Part shown: positions 38,201 to 48,717 of the stretch, in pieces
Position numbering within the stretch: position 1 is the first letter of the stretch
How the letters are laid out: each line of letters opens with the position of its first letter
Assembly (NCBI GenBank): GCA_905183005.1
Contig: CAJJDO010000124.1
Span: 264,120-328,119, forward strand
DNA length: 64,000 bases
From: Paramecium pentaurelia
Lineage: Eukaryota; Ciliophora; Oligohymenophorea; Peniculida; Parameciidae
Direction: 5' to 3'
Program-made: the position numbers and the translations under genes
The notes under the pieces: model-generated
Seen by the model: only the letters and a program-made list of their open reading frames with translations
Database searches by the model: none
Told to the model about the DNA's origin: nothing

Positions 38201-38929
38201 ATGTAATAGCGGGAAGAATAATTTACACTATATAAATTACTTAATGTAGAACCAAAAGCAACTCAAAATGAAATAGTATATTAATTAGTTCTATTTAATA
38301 GAAAAAATCTTATAGATAATTAGCATTGCAATTACATCCAGATAAAAATCAAGAAGATGCAGATGCTAAAGAAAAGTTTTAAAAAATATCTGAAGCTTAT
38401 TAGATTCTTTCAAATGAAGAGAAAAGAAAAATGTATGATGAAACTGGAATGATTGAGGGAATGGATGAATTTAAAAATGCTTATGAATTTTATAGAAATC
38501 TATATCCAAAAATCAGTAAAGAAGATATTGATAAATATGAAATAAAATATAGATTCAGTAAAGAAGAAGAAAAAGATTTGATTGAATTTTATAATAAGTA
38601 AATGAATTAGCAATTATATTATTAGAAATTGTGGGAATGTAAAATGTTTATTAGAGAATATAATATTAAGTAGAAATGAAGACATTCCTCGTTTTTTAGA
38701 ATTTTATGATAAAATGATATAATAAAAGAAGATAACAGATTATAAAATATATTAGACTAGCAGAAATAAGATCAAAACATTAAAAGAAGATAAAAAAGCA
38801 TAATAAATTGATATGGATTAATTGACTAAATAGATAAGATAAAGACCAAAGAATACATTTGATTAATTTATTTAATAAATGGAATAGAAATATCACAAAC
38901 CAAAGAAAGTTAAGACTTAATAAAAATGA
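38201..38929 (+). CDS. DNAJC9: DnaJ protein, DNAJC9-like
   Basis: Three exons, 224 residues; introns 38276-38301 (26 nt) and 38598-38625 (28). The J-domain lies at residues 8-75 (LYKLLNVEPKATQNEIKKSY, HPDKNQEDADAKEKFQKISE) with the HPD that stimulates HSP70. After it, ISKEDIDKYEIKYRFSKEEE then VKCLLENIILSRNEDIPRFL matches the histone-binding C-terminal region of DNAJC9, a chaperone that delivers H3-H4 together with HSP70. Ends in a Lys/Gln-rich tail. The next gene starts 17 bp downstream. Confidence 0.88.
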
Positions 38930-38945
38930 TTAATATATTTAATTA

Positions 38946-41900
38946 ATGATATTTGCCTTAATATTGGCGCTAGGAATTTTAAATACAATTAGTGGCTCAA
39001 AAATCAGCAATAAAAACATCTTATTACCCTTAGCTGACATTGATGTTGAATATGAAATAACTGCAGAAGGTGGATGCTTCGATTGGAGTGCTTCAAATAG
39101 TGCTATTGCAGTCACAGGATTAGATTAATAAGGATGCTCGAAGTCAATAGGAAAAGTTAGAGTTGTGACTAAAATGCCAAGTCAAACATTTATATATGTA
39201 AAATCGAAGTCATAAGATGCATCTCAATTTATAGTGGAAGTAGTAGTACAAGAAATAAGCAAATTGAGCATAATTACTAAATAAAAATAATTGGATTTGG
39301 ATACTTAAGAAGAATTACATGTTTAAGCATATGATGATAAGGGAAATACATTTACAACATTGGAAGGACTAAAATTTGAATGGAGAGTCGGTTCATTGGA
39401 AATGGTTAAATTTTCTGAATCAGGACTAAAAGTATCAGAGAAAAGAGCAAGATTAGAATTTAATAGTGATATCATTGTAGTAAAAGGAAAGAAAGAAGGG
39501 AAAGAAACAGTATTTACTAGAGTGATAGAAAAGAAATATTATGAAAAAATAATAGAAACTAATGTAGATTTAGTTGTGATTTAAAAATTTTAATTTTCTC
39601 CAGATTATCCAGTATATTATTTACCAACATATTCTGTGATATAATTTCATTTATTAAGAGCAGATGGAAAAACAAATATTAAATTACCTAGTGGAACTCA
39701 TTTATGGAGTACTACATCTAAAATATCAACAATTGAATAGAATGGTCTTTTGACAACATAGAATATTGAGAAGAATTTGAATCTTAAGGTTATTAATTCT
39801 GATTACAATTAAATCTAAGCAATCTATCATGTAGTGAATCCTAAATCTATTGATATTGATATATGGGAAGATAATAAAGATAAGAGAGAAGGAAAAGTAA
39901 CTCATTTGATTGTAGGAAAATTATATAGATTTTAAGCTTATCTTAAAGATGAATTAAATTAAAGAATATATTCAACAGATTTATTCTAATATGATTCTAA
40001 AGATATAACATTGAATGAGTAGACTGTCATATCATATATAGAAAGATAAAATGTAAAATTAACATTCAAAAGAGGAACATTAGAATCCTTTGTTACTATA
40101 CATTTTGTTTAACCTATACAAATATCAACAATATTTAAAACTTATATTCATCTTCCAATTAATGAATAATATAATTTAATTGTTAATGGAGGATCAGGAA
40201 ATTACAAATATTAATCAAGATATCAATCACCATCTATTTTTGAAATTAAAAGTCCTCATAATCTTGTTGCTTTAGAATTAGGAGAGAATATCTTAATAAT
40301 TTATGATGAATTTAATGTTTATAACAGTCTTGAAGTAACTGTTTATGTGACTGATGTAAGTTAAATTATTCCATTTGAGAGAAGAAAAGAATTAATAGTG
40401 AATGAATCTGATGATACATTTTATTAAGCTATTGGAGATCCTAAAGTAGGAAATTATACTTAATGCAGAGCAGTTAAATTTAGTATTGATAATTTTGATA
40501 TTTTCACTACATAATAAATAATAGGTGATCTCTCTAACTATTTAGTATGTAATGGTTTGAAAATGTAATCATCAACTCCAGGTTAATATAATCTTTAAAT
40601 TAATACACAAAAGATATCTGTAACATAATAAGTAAGAGTCTATGATTATTTGCATTTTGAAAAACCATTTTATTATATTACTCCTCATTCTACTATCACA
40701 ACTAAAGTATTGGGTGGACCAACAACTTGGGATTAAACACCATATAATGAGAAGTTGTCAGAAGGTATTATCAAAATTGATATGGAAAAATATCATTTCA
40801 ATTGTTTTTAGAGTTAAGCTGAATTCAAAATTACAAGAGTTAATAAATAATCAGATTTATTACCTAATCCAAAACTTGTTAGTAATACTCTACCTATTAA
40901 ATGTTTATTACCTGAAGCATTTAAAATTTATAATGAAAAGAATTAGGAAGTTAATTGGTTATTCAAAGAAGAAACTGTATAAATTAATGTAATTGCTGTC
41001 TATAAAACTTTCTTATTCTACAATTCTAGCAGTTTACATTTAGATTATTCAACTCGTGGATTAAAATATTAAAATAGATATTTGTCATATGATATTTAAT
41101 CAGGAATCTCTGATTGTAAATTCATTGTGGCTTCTAATTCTTATAATAATCATAAAGATACATTTTTAACCATTAAGAGTGAATTAGATTTAATTATTCA
41201 TCATACTCTAAAACTGATACCAAGTGGAGAATAATATGTTCTTATTGATTAAAGTGTATTATTTAGAATAGAATCTTCAACCAATAATATATAATGTTAA
41301 TATGATAATAATATTATTGGATGTGAAAAGGATTAAGTTACTATTACACCTAAAAAATTAGGTTAATTCTAATTAGTAGTATATGACTTATCCTTAAATT
41401 ATAGTGTTTAAGCTACACTCAATGTTATTGATCCATCTCAATTAAATTTGGAATTAAATTAATAAATAACTGTTGTTGGAAATTCAATCAATGCAACTTC
41501 AACATTTAATTATTATAAGAAATAAGTACATGTGACAACTTGGTCACCTCTACGTTTAATAGACACTTATGGATTCAGTAATATCAATTAAGTCAATAAT
41601 TAATTTTTGATTACTCCAAATAGAGAAGGTTTATTCAAATTACAAACATAATATGATTCTATCAATTCTAATTAAGTTGATTTGAAGGTTATACCCAAAT
41701 TATCAGCTGAAACTGTATACATGCCAACTGAATGTGAAACTCATGTATTATTCCCCTCTTATTCTTAATTCACTTACTCAGCCATTTCAAATGAGGATAT
41801 AGAATCATCTGTTAGTTAAAACATTGTTACTATAAAATCTAAAAAAAGAAATGGAAATTATATTGTTACTGTATTCTTAAGATAATCTAATATTTTAATA

Positions 41901-43519
41901 GATTCAGTTGATATACCAGTAGTAGTGGATAAACCAAATAAAGCAATTTTATTCTATGGTAGAAAAATTGAATTAGGTTCATCAGTTAGAATAGTGGCTG
42001 ACTTCTTAATATAAAATCATTAAATGAATCTTTGTTTATGTCCAACACATAAAATACATTGGTATTTAGATGAAAAGTTGGTTTAGACAGCTCCAAATTC
42101 ATTGGGACTTTCAGTTTCAACAGTTGTTGTTGGAAAAATTAATATCAAAATCAAAGCTTATGATTTAGAAGCCTAAACTTTACTTGAAGTTGAGAGATTA
42201 AATTCTTATACTAGAAACTTATTTATTAATACCAAAGCATTATATCATATTCCACTTCTTATTCCTACCAATAGTAGATTAGCTTTGGGATAAGAAATAA
42301 AAAGTGTTGAATAATTAAATATGAATCTCCCAAATATTATTGAGAGTGATAGTATAACATTGTAACCACAATTATTATTAGCAACTACACCAATGTTAAT
42401 ATAAGTAGAAGAAATTTATCAAATGTATCCAATGTCAGAATTTGTAAATTTGAAAGTAGATGAAAAGATAGAAATTCCAATTGCCTATTTGAATTAAGAA
42501 GGATATCAATTTGAAGATATTGAAGATAATAAACTTGAGGTTTTAGGTTATACAAGACACATTGTGTAAATTAAAGTTAATAATAATGGAATTGAAATAT
42601 AGGGTTTAGATTAAGGATTTGCATTAATTAAATTAAGTTGTGGAAATAATAAAATTGATTATATTCTTATTAAAGTAGGTGCCACTTTATTATAAATGAA
42701 AGCTTATCTTGGATCTACAATAACATATTAAATTGATAATTCTGAAAAACCAATATGGAATTCAAATTGTGGTAGCTTTAAAGGAAATTAATTAACAATA
42801 GAAAAAGAATTAAATGAATGTTTTGTTGAAGTTAATGATTAAGGTAATAAATTCAAAGCTGGACTTGAAGTAATCAGACCATCTCATATAATTATTGAAT
42901 CAAATAAAGTAAATAATTATTTAAACATTAAATTGAATGTCAATCCTAAAATACCTTAATCTAATAAAATCAACCCTAATTTTGATATAAAAATTGAAGT
43001 CGATTAACCATAATGGTTTGAACTTGTCAAAACTGATAATCTATTTGAATATAATATTAAACCTATTATTGCATAAGATAATACTCCTATGCCAAAGAAA
43101 GTAAAGATTAATGCATTTATTTCTAATCAATTTGTTTAATTAGATGGCAGTAAAGAAATAACATATGAAAGAGAATTCTATATTCCAAACAATGAAGTAG
43201 TAATTTAAAATAGTTTACCTATCCAAATTGTTAGAATTCCTTATTATAGAAATATTGAAAAAACTCATCAAGATAACCATTTATTAGGATTAATAACCAC
43301 ACAATTTTCTCAAGGTCGAGTTGAAATTTAATTTGATTTTAGTCAATGTCATGAACCAACAGAAGGGGATGTTTATTTTGAAAATGGTTAAAAAATAAGA
43401 GTTAAATTTGTTAAAGAATCTAGTTATGAATTCATAATATTTTTAGCAGCATTAGGTATTAATTATAATTTTATAATATAGTCTTCTTTATTCTAGTAAT
43501 AATGAATTATTTAAGATGA
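38946..43519 (+). CDS. NUP210: nuclear pore membrane glycoprotein gp210 homologue
   Basis: Two exons, 1,515 residues. A signal peptide (MIFALILALGILNTISG) opens a very long lumenal domain made of Ig-like repeats (for example FDWSASNSAIAVTGLD, THLWSTTSKISTIEQNG, IHWYLDEKLVQTAPNSLG), the layout of gp210, which rings the nuclear pore in the perinuclear space. The final 26-nt intron (43456-43481) is decisive: splicing turns the end into FIIFLAALVFFILVIMNYLR, a clean membrane anchor with a tiny tail; retention gives a TGA at 43503 and a poorer hydrophobic end. Length is somewhat below animal gp210 (about 1,880). Repeat homology was judged by eye. Confidence 0.82.
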
Positions 43520-43660
43520 AAAAAGACATGTGAAATTTTATATCAATATATATATATATATTCTATATTTATAAATAAATAAAGTACATAGATATAATTA
43601 AAATGGGATGATAATCAAGAAACTTTTTAAAGTAATAAATATTAATTTATAACTTATTTT

Positions 43661-45515
43661 TCATATTTTCCAATTATTTTCTTTTCCCCATTTTTTAATT
43701 ATTTTTAGAATATATTCTACTTAAGGATTATCACCTGTATTTGTTAAGACATTAATCACTTCAACCAAATGATCTAATGTTTCTTTTGATGCAATGACCA
43801 TTTGAAAAACTCCTACAACTGATCCTCTTAATGCATCCTCATATTCATGTTCACCATTATCTGAATCTAATCTTTATAGAATATCAAAAGCTTTAGCAGC
43901 ATAATAAAAATGACCCATTTTATAACAATCATTGGCAATTAAAACTAAAATTTAAAAGGATTCACTAGAAGTCTCCATATTAATATATAATTCCCATGCT
44001 TCTCTAAATAATTAAAAATTATAAATTACTTTGCTTTACCATTCATTATATATGTTCTAGTCATCCATTTAATGTAGATATCATCAGACTAAATTAGTAT
44101 AAAGAAATTACTCTATATTTTTCTGATTAAATTTATGTTAAAGCATCTTCAGCTTCTTTATAATCTCCTGTACCAGCACAAGCAATACCATAATTCCAAT
44201 TGAAATCATCATCATTTTAGAAAAATTGTTTAATTGATTTTAAGTAAACTAAAACATCTTCATATTGTTTCAAAATAAAGAAACAAGATGCCATAGATTA
44301 TCTTCCAGGTATAGTATCACATTCACTAGCTGAAGACCCTACTAATTAAAAGAGTTATTGAGCAGTTTTCAAAGCTTCCTTTTAATCAGGACTTGATTAT
44401 CCTTTCATAGCATAAACTACAGCCTTTAAGATATATTCTTTTGGGTTTGTTGGTTATAAATCTTATACTAAATTAAAAGCCTCTGCAATATCTTCATTTT
44501 TCAAATAATAAACAATCAAGTTTAGTTTAGCCTCTGGGAATATTTCAACCAAAGGAGGTAAGACTTTTAAGGCATTTTCTCCAGCTCTAAAAACTACTAA
44601 ATTATGTTTTAATAAATCATTATCTGCACAAACATTGATTCCTTCATATTATTATTGTAATGGTTTGAATACTTCTTCTGCTAATTTACCACTGTATAAT
44701 TAAAATTGATTGCAAGCCTTAAGATTTATAGCTGTTACACTTTATGGAAATTAATTTAAATAGGAAGATAGTATTTCAATAGAAACATCAAAATACTCTA
44801 ATTTATAATAACACAATGCTATATAAACATTGATTGCTGAATATTCTCGATTTTCAAGCAATAATTTTTTGTAAGCATCAGTTGCCTATCAATTTAAAAA
44901 TATCAGTTACTTCTTCATAATGTCCTCTTAAATAATGAATTGCTGCCAAACATAATTAATCATGAACAGTTTCTTGTATCTTATGATGATAGGTCATAAG
45001 ATTCTTTTCATCATTTTTTTTATGAGCAATATGAAATTATCTATGATTTAGAATATATTCAATTACAATCTCACAGATAAGGCTGTCTCTGGACCTTTTG
45101 AACATTCTCTTTTGGCATCTTCGTATTGACATAGTGCATAAAAACAACAAGCTTTATAGATATGAATCTCTTTGTTGTAATCAGGCTTAGTCATCATCTA
45201 ATCATAAACTTATATGGCCCTTCTATTTTCAAATGTTTAAAGTATTTTACTTATATTCTCCATTATGAAAACATGCATAGGCTAACCACAATTTGGGCTC
45301 AGCTCTTGAATCATTAAAACTAACCTTTAAATTTTTCAATATTACTTTTATTCATTTTCTAAGAGTGAAATTGCTCCTACCCAATCTCTATTTTTCACAT
45401 ATTCTTCTAAGGTAGGCATTCTTTCTTGTACAACTCTAGTAGCCATTCCACCAGAAACTGGTGCTGCTGCTTTTGTTTATTTGGCTTTACTCATTGAGGA
45501 ACCTGGACGAAGCAT
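43661..45515 (-). CDS. IFT56: IFT56 / TTC26 / DYF-13, intraflagellar transport complex B
   Basis: Seven exons, 566 residues; introns 45320-45345, 45223-45250, 45041-45066, 44886-44910, 44089-44111 and 44004-44029. IFT56 is a TPR subunit of IFT-B that carries motility-related cargo into cilia. After a basic start come PTLEEYVKNRDWVGAISLLE, KLWLAYACFHNGEYK, ALCYYKLEYFDVSIEILSSY, CDTIPGRQSMASCFFILKQY, NDDDFNWNYGIACAGTGDYK and ANDCYKMGHFYYAAKAFDIL, all diagnostic of TTC26, ending VEYILKIIKKWGKENNWKI. Length fits (human 554). Convergent with gp210 (141 bp) and divergent from UBC12-like (104 bp). Confidence 0.96.
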
Positions 45516-45619
45516 TTTGTGATTTTATCAAAAAAATTAAATTTCAAATTATTATTCCTCAAATCAAATGGTTCATAATTAGTAGTATTTTTTTTATTAA
45601 TATTTAATTAAATATACTT

Positions 45620-46229
45620 ATGATTGCAATAAAAATAAAGAAAGAACAATAAATCTAATAGAATGCTGTAAATAATCAAGACATAAGTATTATTATTTAA
45701 TTTATCATAAGCTTAAACTGGTGCTTGGAAAAGAGCTTTAAGTGATTAATAAGAATTTAATGATGCTTTTCCTCCTGATTTAAAAAACCTTAGAATCTAT
45801 TTTCCAGACAACAAAAATATACTTTATTTCGAAGTTGAAGTGAGACCAGATCATAGCTTTTGGGCTGGTGGGTTGATTGTATTTACTGTATCAATCTCTC
45901 TAGATTATCCTATGACCCCTCCTAAAGTCTTATGCAAGAAGGTATATTTTTAAATGAAGTTTTTATAGAAAATATTCCATCCAAATATAGATTTGGAAGG
46001 CAAAGTTTGTTTGAACATTCTGAGAGAAGATTGGAGACCTGTTAGTAGTTTGAAAGATGTAATTTTCGGATTATAGATGTTGTTTACATAATTAACAAAT
46101 CCAACTGATCCATTAAATAAAGAAGCAGCTGAATTGATGCTTAAAGATTAAGCATAATTTGCATAAGTTGTGAAATCTACAATGAAGGGAGGATCATATA
46201 ATGGAGTATTATTTGAGAAAATCGCATGA
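45620..46229 (+). CDS. UBC12-like E2 conjugating enzyme (NEDD8 type)
   Basis: Three exons, 185 residues; introns 45687-45711 (25 nt, AAG end) and 45942-45968 (27 nt, contains TGA). The E2 core is complete: HPNIDLEGKVCLNILREDWR carries the catalytic Cys that holds the modifier as a thioester, followed by PTDPLNKEAAELMLKDQAQF. The IDLEG-VCLNILREDW-PV block and an N-terminal extension beginning MIAIKIKKEQQ resemble UBC12, which passes NEDD8 to cullins. NEDD8 specificity is by family motif, not proven. Its stop is 43 bp from the 3' end of the convergent nucleotidyltransferase gene. Confidence 0.9.
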
Positions 46230-46272
46230 TTTTAAATAAATAAATAAATAAGCACATAGATTATCTATTCTT

Positions 46273-47347
46273 TCAATAGTTTGATAATTGATTTTCATTT
46301 TTAAACAAATATTCAGTATCCTACTTAGTTTTTAAAAACAATAAGGCATTATCAAAAGCCTTATTGTTTTTAAATAGCTTATTTATTTTCTTTAAAGGAT
46401 CATGAAGTGGATCAAATGGATCAGACATAGAATATTATACTCCTGGATCCTTCTTTTCCTTTAAATTTATCGATATCTTATAATCTTAATTAAATCCTTA
46501 TCCATTTTATGAATAATAATAAAAAAATTCTTGTAATAGAGATTATAAAGAAATTAAAGAAATTCTTTGTTAAAATTGTAATTGTAATTTCTCATAGGTT
46601 TATCCCTCATAAACCTAAAAATATGATAATAAATTATTACAAAAAATGTTTTGATTGTAATAATATTTTCATTCTCTTAAAGTGTTCTTTTTATAATTAA
46701 CTCTGAATCTATATTGTTATGATTGTATTCCTAATCCTATAAATTAGGCAGACCATAATTTGTTTGTAAGAAATGTAACCAAAGTATTATAATTGAATAT
46801 GATGAAAAAAGAAAATTTGATATAATCTTTACCCCTTTTGCCCATATTTTTAACAAAACACCACCCCTTTATATTAAAAGAAATTTACTTTCTTAACTTT
46901 TTCATCTAATTATGAATAAGCTTTCAGTAATCGTGTATTTATTGCTCCCAATAAATTATTATAACACAAATCTATATAAATGAGATTTTATTGATCTAAT
47001 AATTTTATAACAGGAACTCTAGAATTGAGAATACTTTTTTCAACTTTAAATCTAGTTTACTTTTCCAATTATTAAGTCCAATATTATAAAGCCTTCACTT
47101 CAGGAATATAAGAATTTGTAGTTATTGTGAAATCAATATCAGATTGTTTAGTTTCAAATCCATTGAGAATTGAGCCAAATACAATTATTTTTATATTTCT
47201 TTATGCAAGTTCATAATTATGCAGAAATATTTTAAATGCTTAAATTGAATCATTAATCAATTCTTCTAATTATTAATCTCTTAAACTCTTTTGAAAAATT
47301 TATTCTAAACAGCTTTCTATTTCAATTGGTTATTAAATATTAAACAT
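46273..47347 (-). CDS. Cid1/Trf4-type nucleotidyltransferase (poly(A)/poly(U) polymerase family)
   Basis: About 341 residues, with a clear 26-nt intron at 46625-46650 and a second at 46868-46889. The catalytic GSILNGFETKQSDIDF gives the GS motif and two metal Asp; the third Asp is in LIYIDLCYNN. The central helix LLKIWAKGVKIISNFLFSSY and PNLQD, then the C-terminal SDPFDPLHDP, are typical of Cid1/TUTase enzymes, which tail RNAs. After removing the second intron the frame is one base out at CCCC 46864-46867 (GGGG on the coding strand): one G too many. This may be a sequencing error, an odd splice site, or real damage. A perfect hairpin lies in the 3' coding part. Confidence 0.8.
46331..46374. 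repeat. perfect 17-bp inverted repeat with 10-nt loop
   Basis: Arms 46331-46347 and 46358-46374 are exact reverse complements (arm core AACAATAAGGC). It lies inside the coding region of the nucleotidyltransferase gene, near its end, where it encodes Phe-Lys-Asn-Asn-Lys and Ala-Leu-Leu-Phe-Leu-Lys. The transcript can form a stable hairpin. Confidence 0.9.
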
Positions 47348-47584
47348 TAAAATATTAAATTAGAACGGAATAATTAATTTTAATTATTGGATTCAAAGTC
47401 GATTTTTATTGTTATGCATTGTACCTATATAAACATAAATTACACTAATTGAGCTATTTTGTTATAAATATAAAATCCCGTTTTTATTGAAAATATTTAA
47501 AAAAAGATAATCATACGCATGTTCTAAATCCAAATTTTTTTGGTTTAGAAAATTAAAAAGATTGAATCTCATTAATTATTTTAA

Positions 47585-47824
47585 ATGGGCTGTTCTCATC
47601 CTTCAAAGAAAAATAAAAACAAGCTTTAATCTATCTAATTGACTTAAAACTTATCAGCAATTCAATAAGATGAATCCGATGAATTAGCTATTTTAAATCA
47701 ACTTTACAGAGAAAAATATTAAATATAAAAGAATCCAATTGTGAAAAGAAGAGTACATTCTGCTACTTCAAGCATACAGAGATTCGATTATCCTGCAGAA
47801 CTATATGTTCCTCGTTAAACCTGA
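47585..47824 (+). CDS. small Met-Gly-Cys protein 1 (predicted acylated)
   Basis: Intronless, 79 residues. It begins MGCSHPSKKNKNK: Gly2 fits N-myristoylation and Cys3 palmitoylation, with a basic patch after, the usual dual-acyl membrane signal. The middle is polar and helical (ELAILNQLYREKYQ); then KNPIVKRRVHSATSSIQRF and an end YPAELYVPRQT. No known domain. Two further proteins of this plan lie at 48290-48493 and 55442-55672; all share Asn-x-Ile-x-x-Arg-Arg followed by Ser-rich sequence. Start chosen because it alone creates the MGC signal. 237 bp from the divergent nucleotidyltransferase gene. Confidence 0.75.
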
Positions 47825-48289
47825 TGATGTACAATTATTTCTTATGAAATATATTGCCTTATAGTGGCTAAATAAATTAGAATTAATAATATTACTGATG
47901 TTTTGATTTCTTTTCATACAACAATATTGGAATAAGCATCTTTAAAAATCTTTTGAAATCCTTCAAATAAATTCGTTTTCTACAGAGTATATTCAAAATT
48001 CATTATAAACATCTTATTCATAATTGTTATTAATTATTTTGTTATATTTAGATGATTCTTAGAATTTATATCAATATTATAAATGGATGTTTGATTTGAA
48101 ATTAATAGGCATTCATATTGTAATTCTTTCCAGAAATGTTTATATTTCAAACTCAATAATGCTAAGAAATAACAAATTTATCAATTTATAATGTATAAAA
48201 ATAGATAAGGATAAGAAATATGTTACGATTTGATAAGACAGAAAAAGTTAGAGATTAAATATAATTTGAGCTTATATATATATAGATTA
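47825..48289. other. convergent spacer between two Met-Gly-Cys genes
   Basis: 465 bp, AT-rich, no supported frame. It lies between the 3' ends of two related small genes. Confidence 0.5.
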
Positions 48290-48493
48290 TCATTAAATCA
48301 AAGTGGAAGTACAAGGTGTAGTAGATTACGACATTTTATTTTTCCTTTCTGTTCTTCTCATGATAATAGGATTCTTCGAAATTTAATATTTATTATTGTT
48401 TTTCTCGAAATTCATAGCCTCATTCTGAGCGGATTACGATTAATTAAGATTTACCAATATCTATTATTTAGACTTAGCTTATGAACAACCCAT
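48290..48493 (-). CDS. small Met-Gly-Cys protein 2 (predicted acylated)
   Basis: Intronless, 67 residues, starting MGCSQAKSKQQILVNLNQSQ, so it carries the same Gly2-Cys3 lipidation signal and basic residues. The middle holds QISKNPIIMRRTERKNKM, aligned with KNPIVKRRVHSA of protein 1, then a Ser/Thr-rich tail ending STLIQ. It faces protein 1 tail to tail, as an inverted pair would. No domain is known; membrane-tethered regulator or kinase target is a guess. A plus-strand ORF through the same bases lacks these features. Confidence 0.7.
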
Positions 48494-48717
48494 TTATTTT
48501 AATATTAAAGTGATATTATGATTTGGAATTTTTAAATAATATGAACAATGTTCCAGTGAAATAATAAAGTCAAGTTAATTAATATTATATGTAATTAATG
48601 TTAGATATGATTCATATTATGTATGATAATAAATATATTAAATTTAGTTTGATTATTAAATTTTATAAATATTGTTAATAATGTTAAAATATTCATATAA
48701 ATATATATATATATATA

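Noticed and set aside
40642..40992. Plus-strand 116-residue ORF
   Set aside because: Out of frame with the gp210 homologue, which reads through this region.
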